From Arthrobacter alpinus (lineage in GTDB: Bacteria; Actinomycetota; Actinomycetes; Actinomycetales; Micrococcaceae), in NCBI RefSeq assembly GCF_900105965.1, contig NZ_FNTV01000002.1:248001-312000 (forward strand): a DNA stretch of 64,000 bases, written 5' to 3'. Positions within the stretch are counted from its first letter, which is position 1. Each line of letters opens with the position of its first letter. The translations under genes and the position numbers were made by a program. Below are positions 17,201 to 25,740 of the stretch, piece after piece. A model generated the notes under the pieces. That model ran no database searches. It was not told the DNA's origin and saw only the letters and a list, made by a program, of their open reading frames with translations.

Positions 17201-17877
17201 GATCCCCTCCTCGCACTGGCGGATGCTTCCCCGCCGCGAACCTGATCTAAGCCGACTTTGATGCCGTCCACCGTCCAAGAACCCAGATCAAGAAGCGGTT
17301 CCTGCTCCGTCCAGCGGTAGTCGCCGTGAACGTTGACCGTGACCACCACCGTCCAATCCGTGCTGACTCCCTCGTTGCTGCCGATCAATCCGGGCAGCGT
17401 AACCGGCTCCCCGAGCTCGGCTCCTCCGGTTGCCGGGGCGAGCTGCTCGCCCTGCGCGTTCTCGACCCGGTAACTTGCTGTGATGAGTCCTGAGGAAAGC
17501 TCTTGCGAAGCCGCACTCCCAACATCAACCAAGAGTGCCGCATTCAGGTTCTCCCCCTGCAGAGTTGTGGTGATGGGTACCACGAATTCGATGACATCAC
17601 CCGGCATTGAAACGAACGGTTCCGATGCGGTGTCCAGGCTCCCGTAGGCCGGGGCGGTGACCCCCGGAGTGATCTGGTGCCAGGTTCCGGTGCCGCGCTC
17701 AAGGTTCAAATCTCCAGCCGTGACGTGACCGCCGGAGAAGCCGGTCTGTGCCTGCCACAAAGCCCAGGTGGCCCCACCGATCAGCAGGGCAGACACGGCC
17801 ACGGTCGATGCACCTACGATGAACTGGCGTCGTCGGCCCGTGGCACGTGCGGCAACTCGTGTTGCTGCCGGGCTCAC
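17197..17877 (-). CDS. SipW-type alternate-signal exported protein
   Basis: 226 residues. After a basic N-terminus (ARATGRRRQF) and hydrophobic core comes ATWALWQAQTGFSGGHVTAG DLNL, the same signature as in the duplicated genes (LWSAQDTFSGGTITAGDLNI). The domain ends WTVDGIKVGLDQVRGG, comparable to VSLEQVRDTG of its relatives. The GTG start overlaps the stop of the adhesin gene (GTGA) and the stop overlaps the next start (ATGA), so all three genes are translationally coupled. Confidence 0.82.
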   Translation of the reverse strand: MSPAATRVAARATGRRRQFIVGASTVAVSALLIGGATWALWQAQTGFSGGHVTAGDLNLERGTGTWHQITPGVTAPAYGSLDTASEPFVSMPGDVIEFVVPITTTLQGENLNAALLVDVGSAASQELSSGLITASYRVENAQGEQLAPATGGAELGEPVTLPGLIGSNEGVSTDWTVVVTVNVHGDYRWTEQEPLLDLGSWTVDGIKVGLDQVRGGEASASARRGS

Positions 17878-20699
17878 TTCCCGCCTCCCACTGTCGTGTC
17901 GCCCGGAATCAACGCGCCACAGGCGGACAGCATGGAACTCTGCCCTATGGGCAGGGCCCCGATTGACCCGATCACGCCGTTCGTACCCAGCCTGGTGTCG
18001 GAGTCGGTGACTGCGACGTCAGTCAGGGCCGTGGCCCAGTCGTCCGAGGAAATGTTCTTCACCGTGTAAACGAAACAGACCGATTGGCCGTCTGTGAGAC
18101 GGGTGCCCGACAGTGCCTCGTCGCCCGTGGCCATGATCCGCTCGGGCGTGGAGCTGTCACTCACCTCCACGAACGCCCGCTTGGTAATCTGGATCGAGGG
18201 GTCGGTGGAGAAGAGCTTGACCTGCACCGACCTCACCACCAGGCCGTCGTAGTTGACGTCATCGGAGGAGAGCGCGTGGGAGACCACAGCTTTGGTGTTC
18301 GCCGGGACGTCACCTGCCGAGGCGGTTGCCCTGACCTTGCCCGAGGTGGTCTCTCCTGCACCGATCACAGAATCGCCTGTGGAGAGCTTCACTCCGATCT
18401 GCACGCCAGCAGTGTCCACAGTCGAGGCGAAACGCAACTCTGAACTCGGCGACGGTGCGCCGGCACCCAGCTGGAAGAAGAAATCCTTGCCGCTCGGTTC
18501 GCCCTTGACCAGGGTAAAGGAGTCAGGTTTCACCGACACGGGGTTGGAGAAGGTGACATTGTTGTCCGTACTTGTCGCGGAGGCGCGGTTGGTCAGACCT
18601 CCTGAGCCTATGACCTTTCCAGCAGCAACAGTGGCCGTGACGACGGCGGAGTCATCCACACGGGCGACCACATCAAATTCGCGATTGGCGCTCCCCTCGA
18701 TGGGAGTCACTGAGACTGAGCGGGGATTCAGGCGGGCAGCATCTATGGTTGCAGCTGTGCCCACGGCACTCACACCGACAACGGCAGCCGTCACTGATTC
18801 CGGGTTCAGAGGCAGCGAAGAGACAATCTTGTAGTGTAAATCGCGCGCCACGGTGGGGTCGTTCTGATCAGCAGCTTGGTTGATGGTGAGCTCCGGGCGA
18901 CAGTTTCCGCTGAAACCAACGAGACGGGAATACTGCGAGGACTGCTTGGAGCCGTGTGCAATCGTCTGTACACGCAGGTAACCGCTGGCAGCACCGGTGT
19001 CTTCGTTTACGATCGTGACGTTGTGGCTGCCACCAACCTCCGTGGTCGGAAACGACTGCGGGCCAACCGGCAAGTTGAGGGCAAGCTTCGCGCCTGTGCC
19101 AGTGACAGCCTCGGCGCGGCCTAGGTAGACTTCCGCTGTACGATCTGCGGTCCAATAGACATCCAGATCTACAGTGCTGGCCGGGAGGGGAGCTGTGGTC
19201 GGTGCCAACACATCCAGCGTGGCCACACAGGTGCTGGTCTCCGGAGACAGCGAGCTGACTGTTGGAATGGTTTGGGCGGGCATGGCACCTGCGAGAACCT
19301 GCGCGTTCGCCGCAGGGAACCAAGTGTTTACCAGACCATTGGCGTTGAAGTCGTTATCGAGAAGGAGCGAGGTGCGGTCGCGGGTTTCCTCCGCTGTTCC
19401 CGGACGGGTCTGGCTTGCGCTGCGGGCGCCGAAGGTATTCTTCTGGACCTTCACGTCCCCTGTGTTGATCAGGTAGACCGAGGTAAAGGAGTAGCCGTCA
19501 AAATAGTTATCCTCGATGCTAAGCTCACCCGCACTCCCGCTCGTCGTGTTGCCGTTCCACGCTACGGCGTACGTCTGGCCCGACGTGGCGCGCACGAACT
19601 CATTGCCGGAGATGCGGTTGCTGCCAGCAAGAGGACCATAAGGCAAAGTGATGAATGCATTGTTCGCGCCTGTTCCAGAGCCCTGCATGTTAATGAAGCT
19701 GTTGTTGGAGATGTTGATGTTGGAGGCGCGCACGCTCGTGGCAGCGGTGCCGCGGCTGAAGGCGAGGCCGTCACGGGAGGTCAAGTTGGAAACGGATGAG
19801 TTGGTGAACGTGAAGCCGTTCAGCACCGAGCTCTGGCTGCGCGGATAGAACTGGATGATGTCGGTCTGACATCCTGACCCGTTGGACGAGTTACAGGTGG
19901 TGCCGGTCGGATAGGTGATCTTGACGTTGTCGATTGTGACGTTCTCGATCGGGGTGTTGTTCTGTGCGTTGAAGAGGAATAGAGCCGTCAGGTTGGCATA
20001 GTAGTAGAAGCCTTGAAGGCGGTAGTTCTGCACCGTAATGTTCTTGGCTCCCTCACGCAACACCATAAACCGCTCCGGGAAATAGTTCGTGTCAGTCGAG
20101 GTTGCGCCGCCGTCGAGCAGGAATCCGTTGGCGTTTGGCCCGGCCACGATCGAGGTCTCGCCCGAAAGAATGTGCGACATGTTCAAGAAGCTAATGTCTG
20201 GACCATTGACGTGGAACACGGCCGCGATGGTGTCCGTACTGGCCGTTATTGTCACCTGGTTCTTGAAGTCGATGGTGACCGGTGCAGTGACCACGAAGTG
20301 GGCACCGGTATCCCCGACAGTCGTCAAGGTTGTCGTGGACATCCAAGTGCTGGTAGTGGCGACCGGGTTGATGTTACCCGCGAAACCGTCCGCGACCGTG
20401 ATCAAGATCGAATCCTTCGACAGATTCAGCGCGTTGGATTCCTCCAAGGCAGCACGCAGCGTGCAGGTCCCAGCCGCCGTGGCACAAGCCCCATCCCCAA
20501 CTTTGGCATCACGAGCATTAACGGACGCATCCAAGGAATTGACAGTAAAAGTGTGAGTGACTGCCTGCGCACTCGTGGCAACGACAATCGGTGCAACCAG
20601 CGCTATCGCCGCAGTAAAGACAAGAAGCCGAAGACGCCTAAAACCACGTACACGACGGCGTGAGAGCGCCCGGCCCCCAACGTTCTTACGATGGCCCAT
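17874..20699 (-). CDS. large secreted CSLREA/beta-helix adhesin-like protein
   Basis: 941 residues. It has a Sec signal peptide (FRRLRLLVFTAAIALVAPIV to about residue 46), then FTVNSLDASVNARDAKVGDG and CTLRAALEESNAL, the CSLREA-type motif that starts many bacterial surface beta-helix proteins. Residues about 130-470 show repeated short NxS/NN turns of a parallel beta-helix. Residues about 500-930 are beta-sandwich segments, with a DUF11-like end (VCFVYTVKNISSDDWATALT). No LPxTG is present, so anchoring must come from its partners. It is first in the operon and lies downstream of the TACTCA array at 20782-20852. Likely the main adhesin of the structure. Confidence 0.75.
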   Translation of the reverse strand: MGHRKNVGGRALSRRRVRGFRRLRLLVFTAAIALVAPIVVATSAQAVTHTFTVNSLDASVNARDAKVGDGACATAAGTCTLRAALEESNALNLSKDSILITVADGFAGNINPVATTSTWMSTTTLTTVGDTGAHFVVTAPVTIDFKNQVTITASTDTIAAVFHVNGPDISFLNMSHILSGETSIVAGPNANGFLLDGGATSTDTNYFPERFMVLREGAKNITVQNYRLQGFYYYANLTALFLFNAQNNTPIENVTIDNVKITYPTGTTCNSSNGSGCQTDIIQFYPRSQSSVLNGFTFTNSSVSNLTSRDGLAFSRGTAATSVRASNINISNNSFINMQGSGTGANNAFITLPYGPLAGSNRISGNEFVRATSGQTYAVAWNGNTTSGSAGELSIEDNYFDGYSFTSVYLINTGDVKVQKNTFGARSASQTRPGTAEETRDRTSLLLDNDFNANGLVNTWFPAANAQVLAGAMPAQTIPTVSSLSPETSTCVATLDVLAPTTAPLPASTVDLDVYWTADRTAEVYLGRAEAVTGTGAKLALNLPVGPQSFPTTEVGGSHNVTIVNEDTGAASGYLRVQTIAHGSKQSSQYSRLVGFSGNCRPELTINQAADQNDPTVARDLHYKIVSSLPLNPESVTAAVVGVSAVGTAATIDAARLNPRSVSVTPIEGSANREFDVVARVDDSAVVTATVAAGKVIGSGGLTNRASATSTDNNVTFSNPVSVKPDSFTLVKGEPSGKDFFFQLGAGAPSPSSELRFASTVDTAGVQIGVKLSTGDSVIGAGETTSGKVRATASAGDVPANTKAVVSHALSSDDVNYDGLVVRSVQVKLFSTDPSIQITKRAFVEVSDSSTPERIMATGDEALSGTRLTDGQSVCFVYTVKNISSDDWATALTDVAVTDSDTRLGTNGVIGSIGALPIGQSSMLSACGALIPGDTTVGGGK

Positions 20700-20781
20700 A
20701 TGTTACATCCCCGATAATCCGCTTGATCTGCTTGGCTGACATTCCAAGTGAATCAAACAGATTTCCCGCGATAGCTACCGG

Positions 20782-20852
20782 TGAGTAGCTCCGTACAAAT
20801 ACTGAGTACTGCCACCCACCACAGTGAGTAGTAAGGGGAAATTCCTTGAGTA
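20782..20852. promoter_or_regulatory. four TGAGTA repeats spaced 21-22 bp upstream of the surface operon
   Basis: TGAGTA occurs at 20782, 20803, 20825 and 20847, spacings 21, 22 and 22, i.e. two helical turns each, so all sites face one side of the DNA. The array ends 83 bases before the adhesin start. Regular direct sites fit an oligomeric activator such as a MalT/LAL-type LuxR protein. Confidence 0.65.
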
Positions 20853-20859
20853 GTCACGA

Positions 20860-21235
20860 TGATGAGACTGGCGGATACCCGAAGAATCAGGTGAACAGGG
20901 GGGTCTTGGTAGTAATGGGGCGAAATTACATGATAAGCCACTGATGCTGTTCTGTTGGGTAGGTTTGGTTCATGCCAGTCTAGTTTCTGAGTGATGAGCA
21001 AGGGGAGGCGTTCGGGCGGTTCCTGGGCGGGTATTTCTGGAAACGGGGAACGGACACTGGAAGGCACCGAGCGACCGACCGGCGCCACAGGGCGGACCGC
21101 ACGAGCGATGCATCGACTGGGCACGGGGTGCGAAGGGGATCGCGTGAATTGGCGGATGAAAATCAGATTCTTTCGCTCTTTTGGGTTTAAATCCAATTGG
21201 TAGCGTAACTCTGCTCGCTCGGATAGGCTAGCGAG
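20860..21235. other. divergent intergenic region
   Basis: Holds the far-upstream region of the surface operon and the promoter of the small secreted protein at 21236. A 188-codon minus frame here covers the start of that gene and looks like chance. Confidence 0.35.
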
Positions 21236-21490
21236 ATGAATATTAAAAAGGCAGTATTGGCGACAGCAATTGCGGCAGCATGCCTTACCGGAGGGATTGT
21301 GGGCGCGGCTCCTGCTCAAGCCGCGAAGTCCTATTATCAGATCAAGTACTATCCTTCACTAGATCAATGCAAAGCCGCCTACGTCAGCCATTCGAATGCC
21401 GGATATGACACCCGCGCGGGCTGCGCCTACAAGCTAAAGCCTGCATACAACGGTGGCCCAACCTCTTACGGTTTCGGAATCATGCATTAA
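21236..21490 (+). CDS. small secreted protein
   Basis: 84 residues with a clear Sec signal peptide (MNIKKAVLATAIAAACLTGG, cleavage after AQA near residue 29). The mature part of about 55 residues is rich in Tyr and Lys and has two Cys (DQCKAAYVS, RAGCAYKL) that could form a disulphide. Not recognised. The size and Cys pair recall the small secreted protein at 26589-26840. Tyr-rich small exported peptides can be surface or antagonism factors; no evidence decides. Confidence 0.6.
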   Translation: MNIKKAVLATAIAAACLTGGIVGAAPAQAAKSYYQIKYYPSLDQCKAAYVSHSNAGYDTRAGCAYKLKPAYNGGPTSYGFGIMH

Positions 21491-21780
21491 TGATTCATTT
21501 TGAACCGAAAACCTTAGCAATGCAGCGGTCCCTCGATGAACCTTCAATGTCGTCTCCACTCTGATGAGTTGAGGTCCTTGGAGGGGTGGCATTTAGCTGA
21601 TATCAACCCACCAGCTGGCCCGTCAGCAGGCTCTTGAGTGGCTTATCGTGTAATTCCGTTCCATTGCTACCAAGTCCACAAGATGCCGGGGATGCCTCTG
21701 AGAAGGAATTGGCATAAGAATCCGCGCGGTATTGGACGGGCCCGGTACTAGTGTCCCTGGACCGCGATTTCCCCCAAAGG

Positions 21781-21825
21781 ACACAGCCTTGATGCCCTCG
21801 GATTTCTGGCCCATCAAGGCTGTGT
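21781..21825. terminator. 14-bp perfect stem hairpin
   Basis: ACACAGCCTTGATG (21781-21794) pairs with CATCAAGGCTGTGT (21812-21825). No T-run follows on the plus strand. It could be a terminator or part of a structured RNA. Confidence 0.45.
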
Positions 21826-21913
21826 ACCGGAGTCGCTCGGAGGCATGTTTTCTAGAAACCGCGGTGAGTCCGGTGCTTGTAGGATCGTCACGAACGATCC
21901 TGCATTAAAAGGT

Positions 21914-21965
21914 GAGCGCCCCGGAGAGACATGGTCTCAATCCGGGGCGCTCGTTCAATTTTTTA
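21914..21965 (+). terminator. rho-independent terminator
   Basis: GAGCGCCCCGGA (21914-21925) pairs with TCCGGGGCGCTC (21941-21952), with an inner GAGAC/GTCTC stem, and is followed by TTCAATTTTTT. No gene ends just before it, so it may belong to an untranslated transcript. Confidence 0.65.
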
Positions 21966-22625
21966 CGGGAAATTGAACTAACCAAACAGGCATGTTGCTA
22001 GGGGTTCGCTGTGGGGTTTCTCCCCCAGCAACACTCTCTGTTCGCCAAGGTCCAGCATAGCTTGAATGAATGGGCGCGAGTTTCGAACACTGCCGTCCAC
22101 TCACGCTACTTTTCCGCTCGATGGTCCCCGATCCGCTGCACGAGCTCGTGTGAAGGTGGGTCTATTCACTCAAGCGATACGCGTGGAATGCCCTTAGGGG
22201 CCCACAATGTCACAGAGTCCATAGACACCCTTCTTCTGGTCCATGGCGATCTTGTTCATCTGCTCGTAGTCATCGACTTGATCAGGGGTCGATTCTCCCC
22301 TGGGAAACCATGCCGCCGCGTTGCCGGTATCGACCATCCGCGATCCGACGTTCTCACCGCTCTCTACAACACCATCCTCACGCTCACCTAGGCCCTCCTC
22401 AAGGTCCCCAAGCCGCAAGCGGATCGAGGCTGTGCATGTTCACCGGTAACCGGTGGCGACCTCTAATAGTGTCGGTGACCTGGTGAATGTGTGCAGGCGG
22501 TCAGCTGGGTCCCGGCGTCCATCTGTGTGCGGCAAAAGACTGAAGGGCTTTATCTTTTGCCGTGCACCTGTGGGCGCGGGGAAAAAGAAGTTTCACACCA
22601 GCTCAAACCAGCACCTATGAAGCGC
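21966..22625. other. non-coding stretch with possible gene fragment
   Basis: A minus-strand frame at about 22199-22300 reads TPDQVDDYEQMNKIAMDQKK, which looks like real protein but has no start or neighbour, so it is probably a gene relic. CACCGGTAACCGGTG at 22441-22455 is a perfect inverted repeat about one base and a possible operator. Confidence 0.35.
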
Positions 22626-22955
22626 CTAGGGCCGAAGGTCGTAGGCGCTTCTCGCGTCACTCTCGGTGACGTCCAAGGCGTCAGCAATGGCTGCCCATGG
22701 CTCACCTTGGTTACGTGCCAGGGCCACGGCGGCGGCTAGCTCGCGCTGTGCGCGACGCAGATTGTCCGCATGGCCTTCTACAAGAATGAGCGGGTTGTCA
22801 ATCGCCCAGCCTCGCCCCATCATGTCCTCATCGGTAACCGTTTCAAAGCACTCCCCCAACAGCTGGTATTCGTACATGGCCTTGGCCATTTCGTCTGGGC
22901 TTAGCCTGTCGAAGTCGTTCGTGTCCGACGGCCCGGCATAGGGAATATCGCGCAT
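22626..22955 (-). CDS. hypothetical protein with sigma-region-4-like helix-turn-helix
   Basis: 109 residues. The C-terminal ARNQGEPWAAIADALDVTES followed by DARSAYD has the spacing of a helix-turn-helix. The N-terminal half is acidic and unrecognised. TAGGA precedes ATG 22955. Last gene of a run of small same-direction genes, 6 bases after the HicB-like gene. May be a regulator or DNA-binding adaptor of a phage- or plasmid-derived unit. Confidence 0.5.
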   Translation of the reverse strand: MRDIPYAGPSDTNDFDRLSPDEMAKAMYEYQLLGECFETVTDEDMMGRGWAIDNPLILVEGHADNLRRAQRELAAAVALARNQGEPWAAIADALDVTESDARSAYDLRP

Positions 22956-22961
22956 GATTTC

Positions 22962-23165
22962 CTATCGGATGCTGAACGGTAGAACGGGTTGGACGGTCAG
23001 CGTTGCGTTGGATTCGTTGACGTCTGCCACATAGGCGATTGCCTCGGAGATGATGGCGGAATCCGCCAGGTTCTTCACCTGGCTAATAGCGCCGGGGACT
23101 TCTACGCATTGCAGGGACCACCACGTATCGATTCTTTCCGCTGTCACTGTGTACCGTGTCATCAC
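22962..23165 (-). CDS. HicB-like small protein
   Basis: 67 residues: RYTVTAERIDTWWSLQCVEV, PGAISQVKNL and an ISEAIAYVAD helix follow the beta-beta-beta-alpha plan of HicB antitoxins (a WW pair in strand 2, PG turn, then an EA helix). The DNA-binding tail of classic HicB is absent and no HicA-like toxin is nearby, so it may be an orphan or serve another role. It resembles the protein at 23436-23768, suggesting an old duplication. Confidence 0.5.
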   Translation of the reverse strand: MMTRYTVTAERIDTWWSLQCVEVPGAISQVKNLADSAIISEAIAYVADVNESNATLTVQPVLPFSIR

Positions 23166-23220
23166 TGCCTCTTTCTGAGATTGTCTCTAGGGCGTGGCTC
23201 ATTCGTCTTTTCTTTGCCGT

Positions 23221-23451
23221 CTATGAACTGAAGTGAGGAAGCGAAACGGTTTCGTTGGTCATGATGTGCATACCCGTGTCTGTCACGTCCCACGTGCGAT
23301 GGAAGGCGTCCAACTGCTCGCGTGTTCCGCTTAGCTTGACGAAGACGATTGAATGGCCGTCCCGTGGATCTTCAATCGACTCGGCGCTCTCAATCACTCG
23401 CGCGTGATCTGGGAAAATCTCTTTGATGCGCTGCGTTAGTTCCTGGCCCAT
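23221..23451 (-). CDS. hypothetical small protein
   Basis: 76 residues, not recognised; alternating polar and hydrophobic residues (HSIVFVKLSGTREQLDAFHR) suggest a small alpha/beta fold. Its start overlaps the end of the HicB-like gene before it by 16 bases, so it is in the same transcript. Confidence 0.45.
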   Translation of the reverse strand: MGQELTQRIKEIFPDHARVIESAESIEDPRDGHSIVFVKLSGTREQLDAFHRTWDVTDTGMHIMTNETVSLPHFSS

Positions 23452-23768
23452 GACGCTCCGTTGCCGCGTAGATCCTCGATCACGGCTTTAGTTTTTGCCG
23501 CTGCGCTCATGGTTTCTTCTTTGGCCTTGAGCGTGTCCAGCCGGGCCGCCGACCATGCTTCGGCGGCGGCGGGTGGAAGATCAAATTTCACATTGACCGT
23601 CACCTGATCTTCTGGGACGTCAAGGACGACAGCGGCCAAACTCTCGGCGTATTCTTGCACCTCGCTGGCCTTCTTCGTGGCCGTGACTTGGTTAAGTTCG
23701 GGGATGGTGATCGTCCACCATTTTCCCTCTTTTACTGCTGTTACTTCTAAAACTCGTGCGGCGTTCAT
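23436..23768 (-). CDS. HicB-like protein
   Basis: 110 residues from ATG 23768, which has AAGGAG at good spacing. The first 65 residues (VLEVTAVKEGKWWTITIPEL, then VQEYAESLAAVVLD) match the HicB strand-strand-strand-helix layout, with VTVNVKFDLP as last strand. The tail is helical and basic. Paralog of 22962-23165. It could be an antitoxin or HicB-derived regulator; no HicA is seen. Confidence 0.5.
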   Translation of the reverse strand: MNAARVLEVTAVKEGKWWTITIPELNQVTATKKASEVQEYAESLAAVVLDVPEDQVTVNVKFDLPPAAAEAWSAARLDTLKAKEETMSAAAKTKAVIEDLRGNGASWARN

Positions 23769-23793
23769 GCCTGCTCCTTCTTTCTGAGAATGT

Positions 23794-23952
23794 CTAAAAC
23801 AATGGCGATGCGTGCAACTTCGCGCCGGTAGTCCTGACCTCGGCATCCGGGGTGTCGTGCTCCCACACCTCCGGCTCAACGTCCGTGCCTTGGTCATACG
23901 CCTTCAACGCCCGTGCGGCCTCGTCCACGCTAAACCAGTCCGGTTCCGCCAT
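23794..23952 (-). CDS. small hypothetical protein
   Basis: 52 residues (MAEPDWFSVDEAARALKAYD and on), beginning with a helix that resembles a short excisionase-like start but without a full wing. AAGG lies just before ATG 23952. It is 25 bases upstream of the HicB-like gene and faces the same way, which supports a real gene. Confidence 0.45.
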   Translation of the reverse strand: MAEPDWFSVDEAARALKAYDQGTDVEPEVWEHDTPDAEVRTTGAKLHASPLF

Positions 23953-24176
23953 GCCTTAGCCCTCCCCCGTCGGGGTGGGAACCCCTTGAGTGTCTGCGGA
24001 GACCATCTACGAGTCCTTGTATGTCCAGGCGGGGGTGCCTTGAACCGGGATCTGGCCGCGTGTTTACACACCGGGCGGGCGGTGCGCAGGGATGGATTTT
24101 CAGACGGCTGATCCAGTTCCGTTGGATTGCTCGAGGCACCTACCTACCAATCCGGAGGCGTGTTCTCCGGAATCTA

Positions 24177-24314
24177 CTACGCCAAGGCGTAGAGCGTCAC
24201 GACCCCCGCCGCCACGACAAGAAGCCCAAGGCCGATGTACGTGGCGAATTGTCTGCGCTTCCGGGATGCCAGCTCGCGAACGTGGCGCTCCCGGTGATCA
24301 TATTTTTTCCCCAT
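24177..24314 (-). CDS. small single-helix membrane protein
   Basis: 45 residues: a very basic N-terminus (ERHVRELASRKRRQ) followed by one membrane helix (YIGLGLLVVAAGVVTLYALA). Not recognised. It could be the first gene of the small-gene run ending at 22626. Small basic membrane peptides of this type are common in mobile elements. Confidence 0.4.
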   Translation of the reverse strand: MGKKYDHRERHVRELASRKRRQFATYIGLGLLVVAAGVVTLYALA

Positions 24315-24485
24315 ACGCCCCACAATAGGCGCAGACGTGTGTTATTCGGACGAGGTTACGCTTATCGCAAGCTCCGATCCGATCGAGAAATCGAAATGAC
24401 CGGTAAGTTCCTACGCCTGGGGGCTGCAGTTCAATTTCGGGTATGGGGCGTATTCATCGTCGCCGCCGACTGGGAAGACCGGGGC

Positions 24486-24725
24486 CTAGACCGCGATATC
24501 ATTCTCAAAGAGCAGCTCTGTGCCCACATCTGCAAAGGATAAATAGACAGTGAGCGTACCACTGTTGTCGAACTTGGCGACTTCAGGAGTGCCGCCAAAG
24601 AAGGCGGCTACCGCCGCGTTTTCCGGAGAAGTGCGGCCGCAAAGATTTCAATGCAGCCCGTCGCGTCGGTGACAATTCCAGGAGCGGCCTCGGGCACGGT
24701 CAGCCTAGTAGAGATGCCCTCCGGC
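24486..24725 (-). pseudogene. decayed third repeat of the immunity-like protein
   Basis: The sequence after the stop of the 332-residue gene still encodes, in a shifted frame, the linker LTVPEAAPGIVTDATG and then FFGGTPEVAKFDNSG and ADVGTELLFENDIAV before a TAG. It matches residues 160-235 of the intact gene. A 16-base gap relative to the intact copy lies between two CCGCACT direct repeats. So the ancestral protein had three domains and the third is lost. Confidence 0.7.
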
Positions 24726-25698
24726 GGGTCCCGTCATCCACACTCTGGAGGACGTCCGTGAGCATGATGGTGATCAATCGCAGCGCATTCGTCGCATCGA
24801 ACTCGAAGTGGAGCATCCGTCGGTTGACGCGGAAGAGGTTGTAAGCCTCCCCAGAACGGATTCGGTTGGCGAAGAAGACGTTGATCTCCTCACGGGTGGC
24901 GGTGAGTGAGAGTCCGTCGATGAGCGCGTCCGGGATGGGGTAGGGAGCGTTCTTCTTATCGCCCGCAGGCTTGATGAAGATAGACGTTGCGACGCCGTCT
25001 TTGAAGAGCTGGGTCACGCCCGATGTCGCGAAGATGAGGTATTCGGCAGGTGTATCGCCATAGTTTTTCTTATCCACCTTGGGCTCGCCGCCCAAGAAGG
25101 CGGCTACCGCCGCGTTTTCCGGAGAAGTGCGGCTGGTGCCGAGTGCGGCCGCGAAGATCTCAATGTCGCCCGTCGCGTCGGTGACGATTTCGGGCAAGGA
25201 TACCGGCGCCGCCTCAGGCAGGGTCAGCCCAGTAGGGACGCCGTCTGGTGAGTCATCAACATCAGCACCGTCACCCTGCGCGACGCCGACGGCAGTCAGC
25301 TTGTTGTTCTCGAAGTCGAGCCTGATATAGCCGTAGTCGGTGAGGTACAGGTCGAAGTCTTGGCTGGCGCGTCTGGGTGCTCCGAGGGCCGCGACGACGG
25401 TCTTGCGGTCGCTGCGCACTTGGACGCCGTCGATCAGGTCGCCGAGCTGCCAGTACTGCTCGTGCTCGTCGGTACGTGTCGTGTAGATGAGCGCGGAGAC
25501 GAGTTTGTCTCTCTGATAGAGGAGCGTCGTTCCGGCGTCCGGGAACGCGATGTGGGTGCTCGGTACGCCGTTGACAACGACGTCTTCTCGTTCCATCCGT
25601 GGCCCGACGAGTGCGATGACGGCGAGGCCCCGGGGCGAGGTCAGGCTGTGCCTAAGGGCATCGAGGAATGTCGCGATATCGCCGGAGATGGTCGTCAT
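24700..25698 (-). CDS. tandem-domain immunity-like protein
   Basis: 332 residues made of two similar halves. The N-half has DIATFLDALRHSLTSPRGLA; the C-half has DIEIFAAALGTSRTSPENAA. Both continue with a GTTLLYQRDKLVSALIY / GVTQLFKDGVATSIFIK strand pair and an RLDFENNKLTAVG / HFEFDATNALRLI end. No family is certain, but such tandem acidic domains occur in immunity proteins of polymorphic toxin systems, and the neighbour 25741-26373 has an Imm33-like motif. No toxin gene is present in the window. The last 12 residues are out of frame with a third repeat, see 24486-24725. Confidence 0.5.
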   Translation of the reverse strand: MTTISGDIATFLDALRHSLTSPRGLAVIALVGPRMEREDVVVNGVPSTHIAFPDAGTTLLYQRDKLVSALIYTTRTDEHEQYWQLGDLIDGVQVRSDRKTVVAALGAPRRASQDFDLYLTDYGYIRLDFENNKLTAVGVAQGDGADVDDSPDGVPTGLTLPEAAPVSLPEIVTDATGDIEIFAAALGTSRTSPENAAVAAFLGGEPKVDKKNYGDTPAEYLIFATSGVTQLFKDGVATSIFIKPAGDKKNAPYPIPDALIDGLSLTATREEINVFFANRIRSGEAYNLFRVNRRMLHFEFDATNALRLITIMLTDVLQSVDDGTRRRASLLG

Positions 25699-25740
25699 TT
25701 CTGTTCCTTCGTGGATACTCGATCGATTCCGGGCACGGGG

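Noticed and set aside
20782..20852. Plasmid iterons (replication origin)
   Set aside because: Direct repeats of 21-22 bp spacing fit iterons, but only a hexamer is conserved, there is no Rep gene or DnaA box nearby, and a strong operon starts 83 bases away.
20753..21319. 188-codon minus-strand frame
   Set aside because: Covers the TGAGTA array and the start of the small secreted protein gene; sequence not protein-like.
24021..24542. 173-codon plus-strand frame
   Set aside because: Arg-rich shadow over the small membrane protein gene and the immunity-like relic, which have better support on the other strand.
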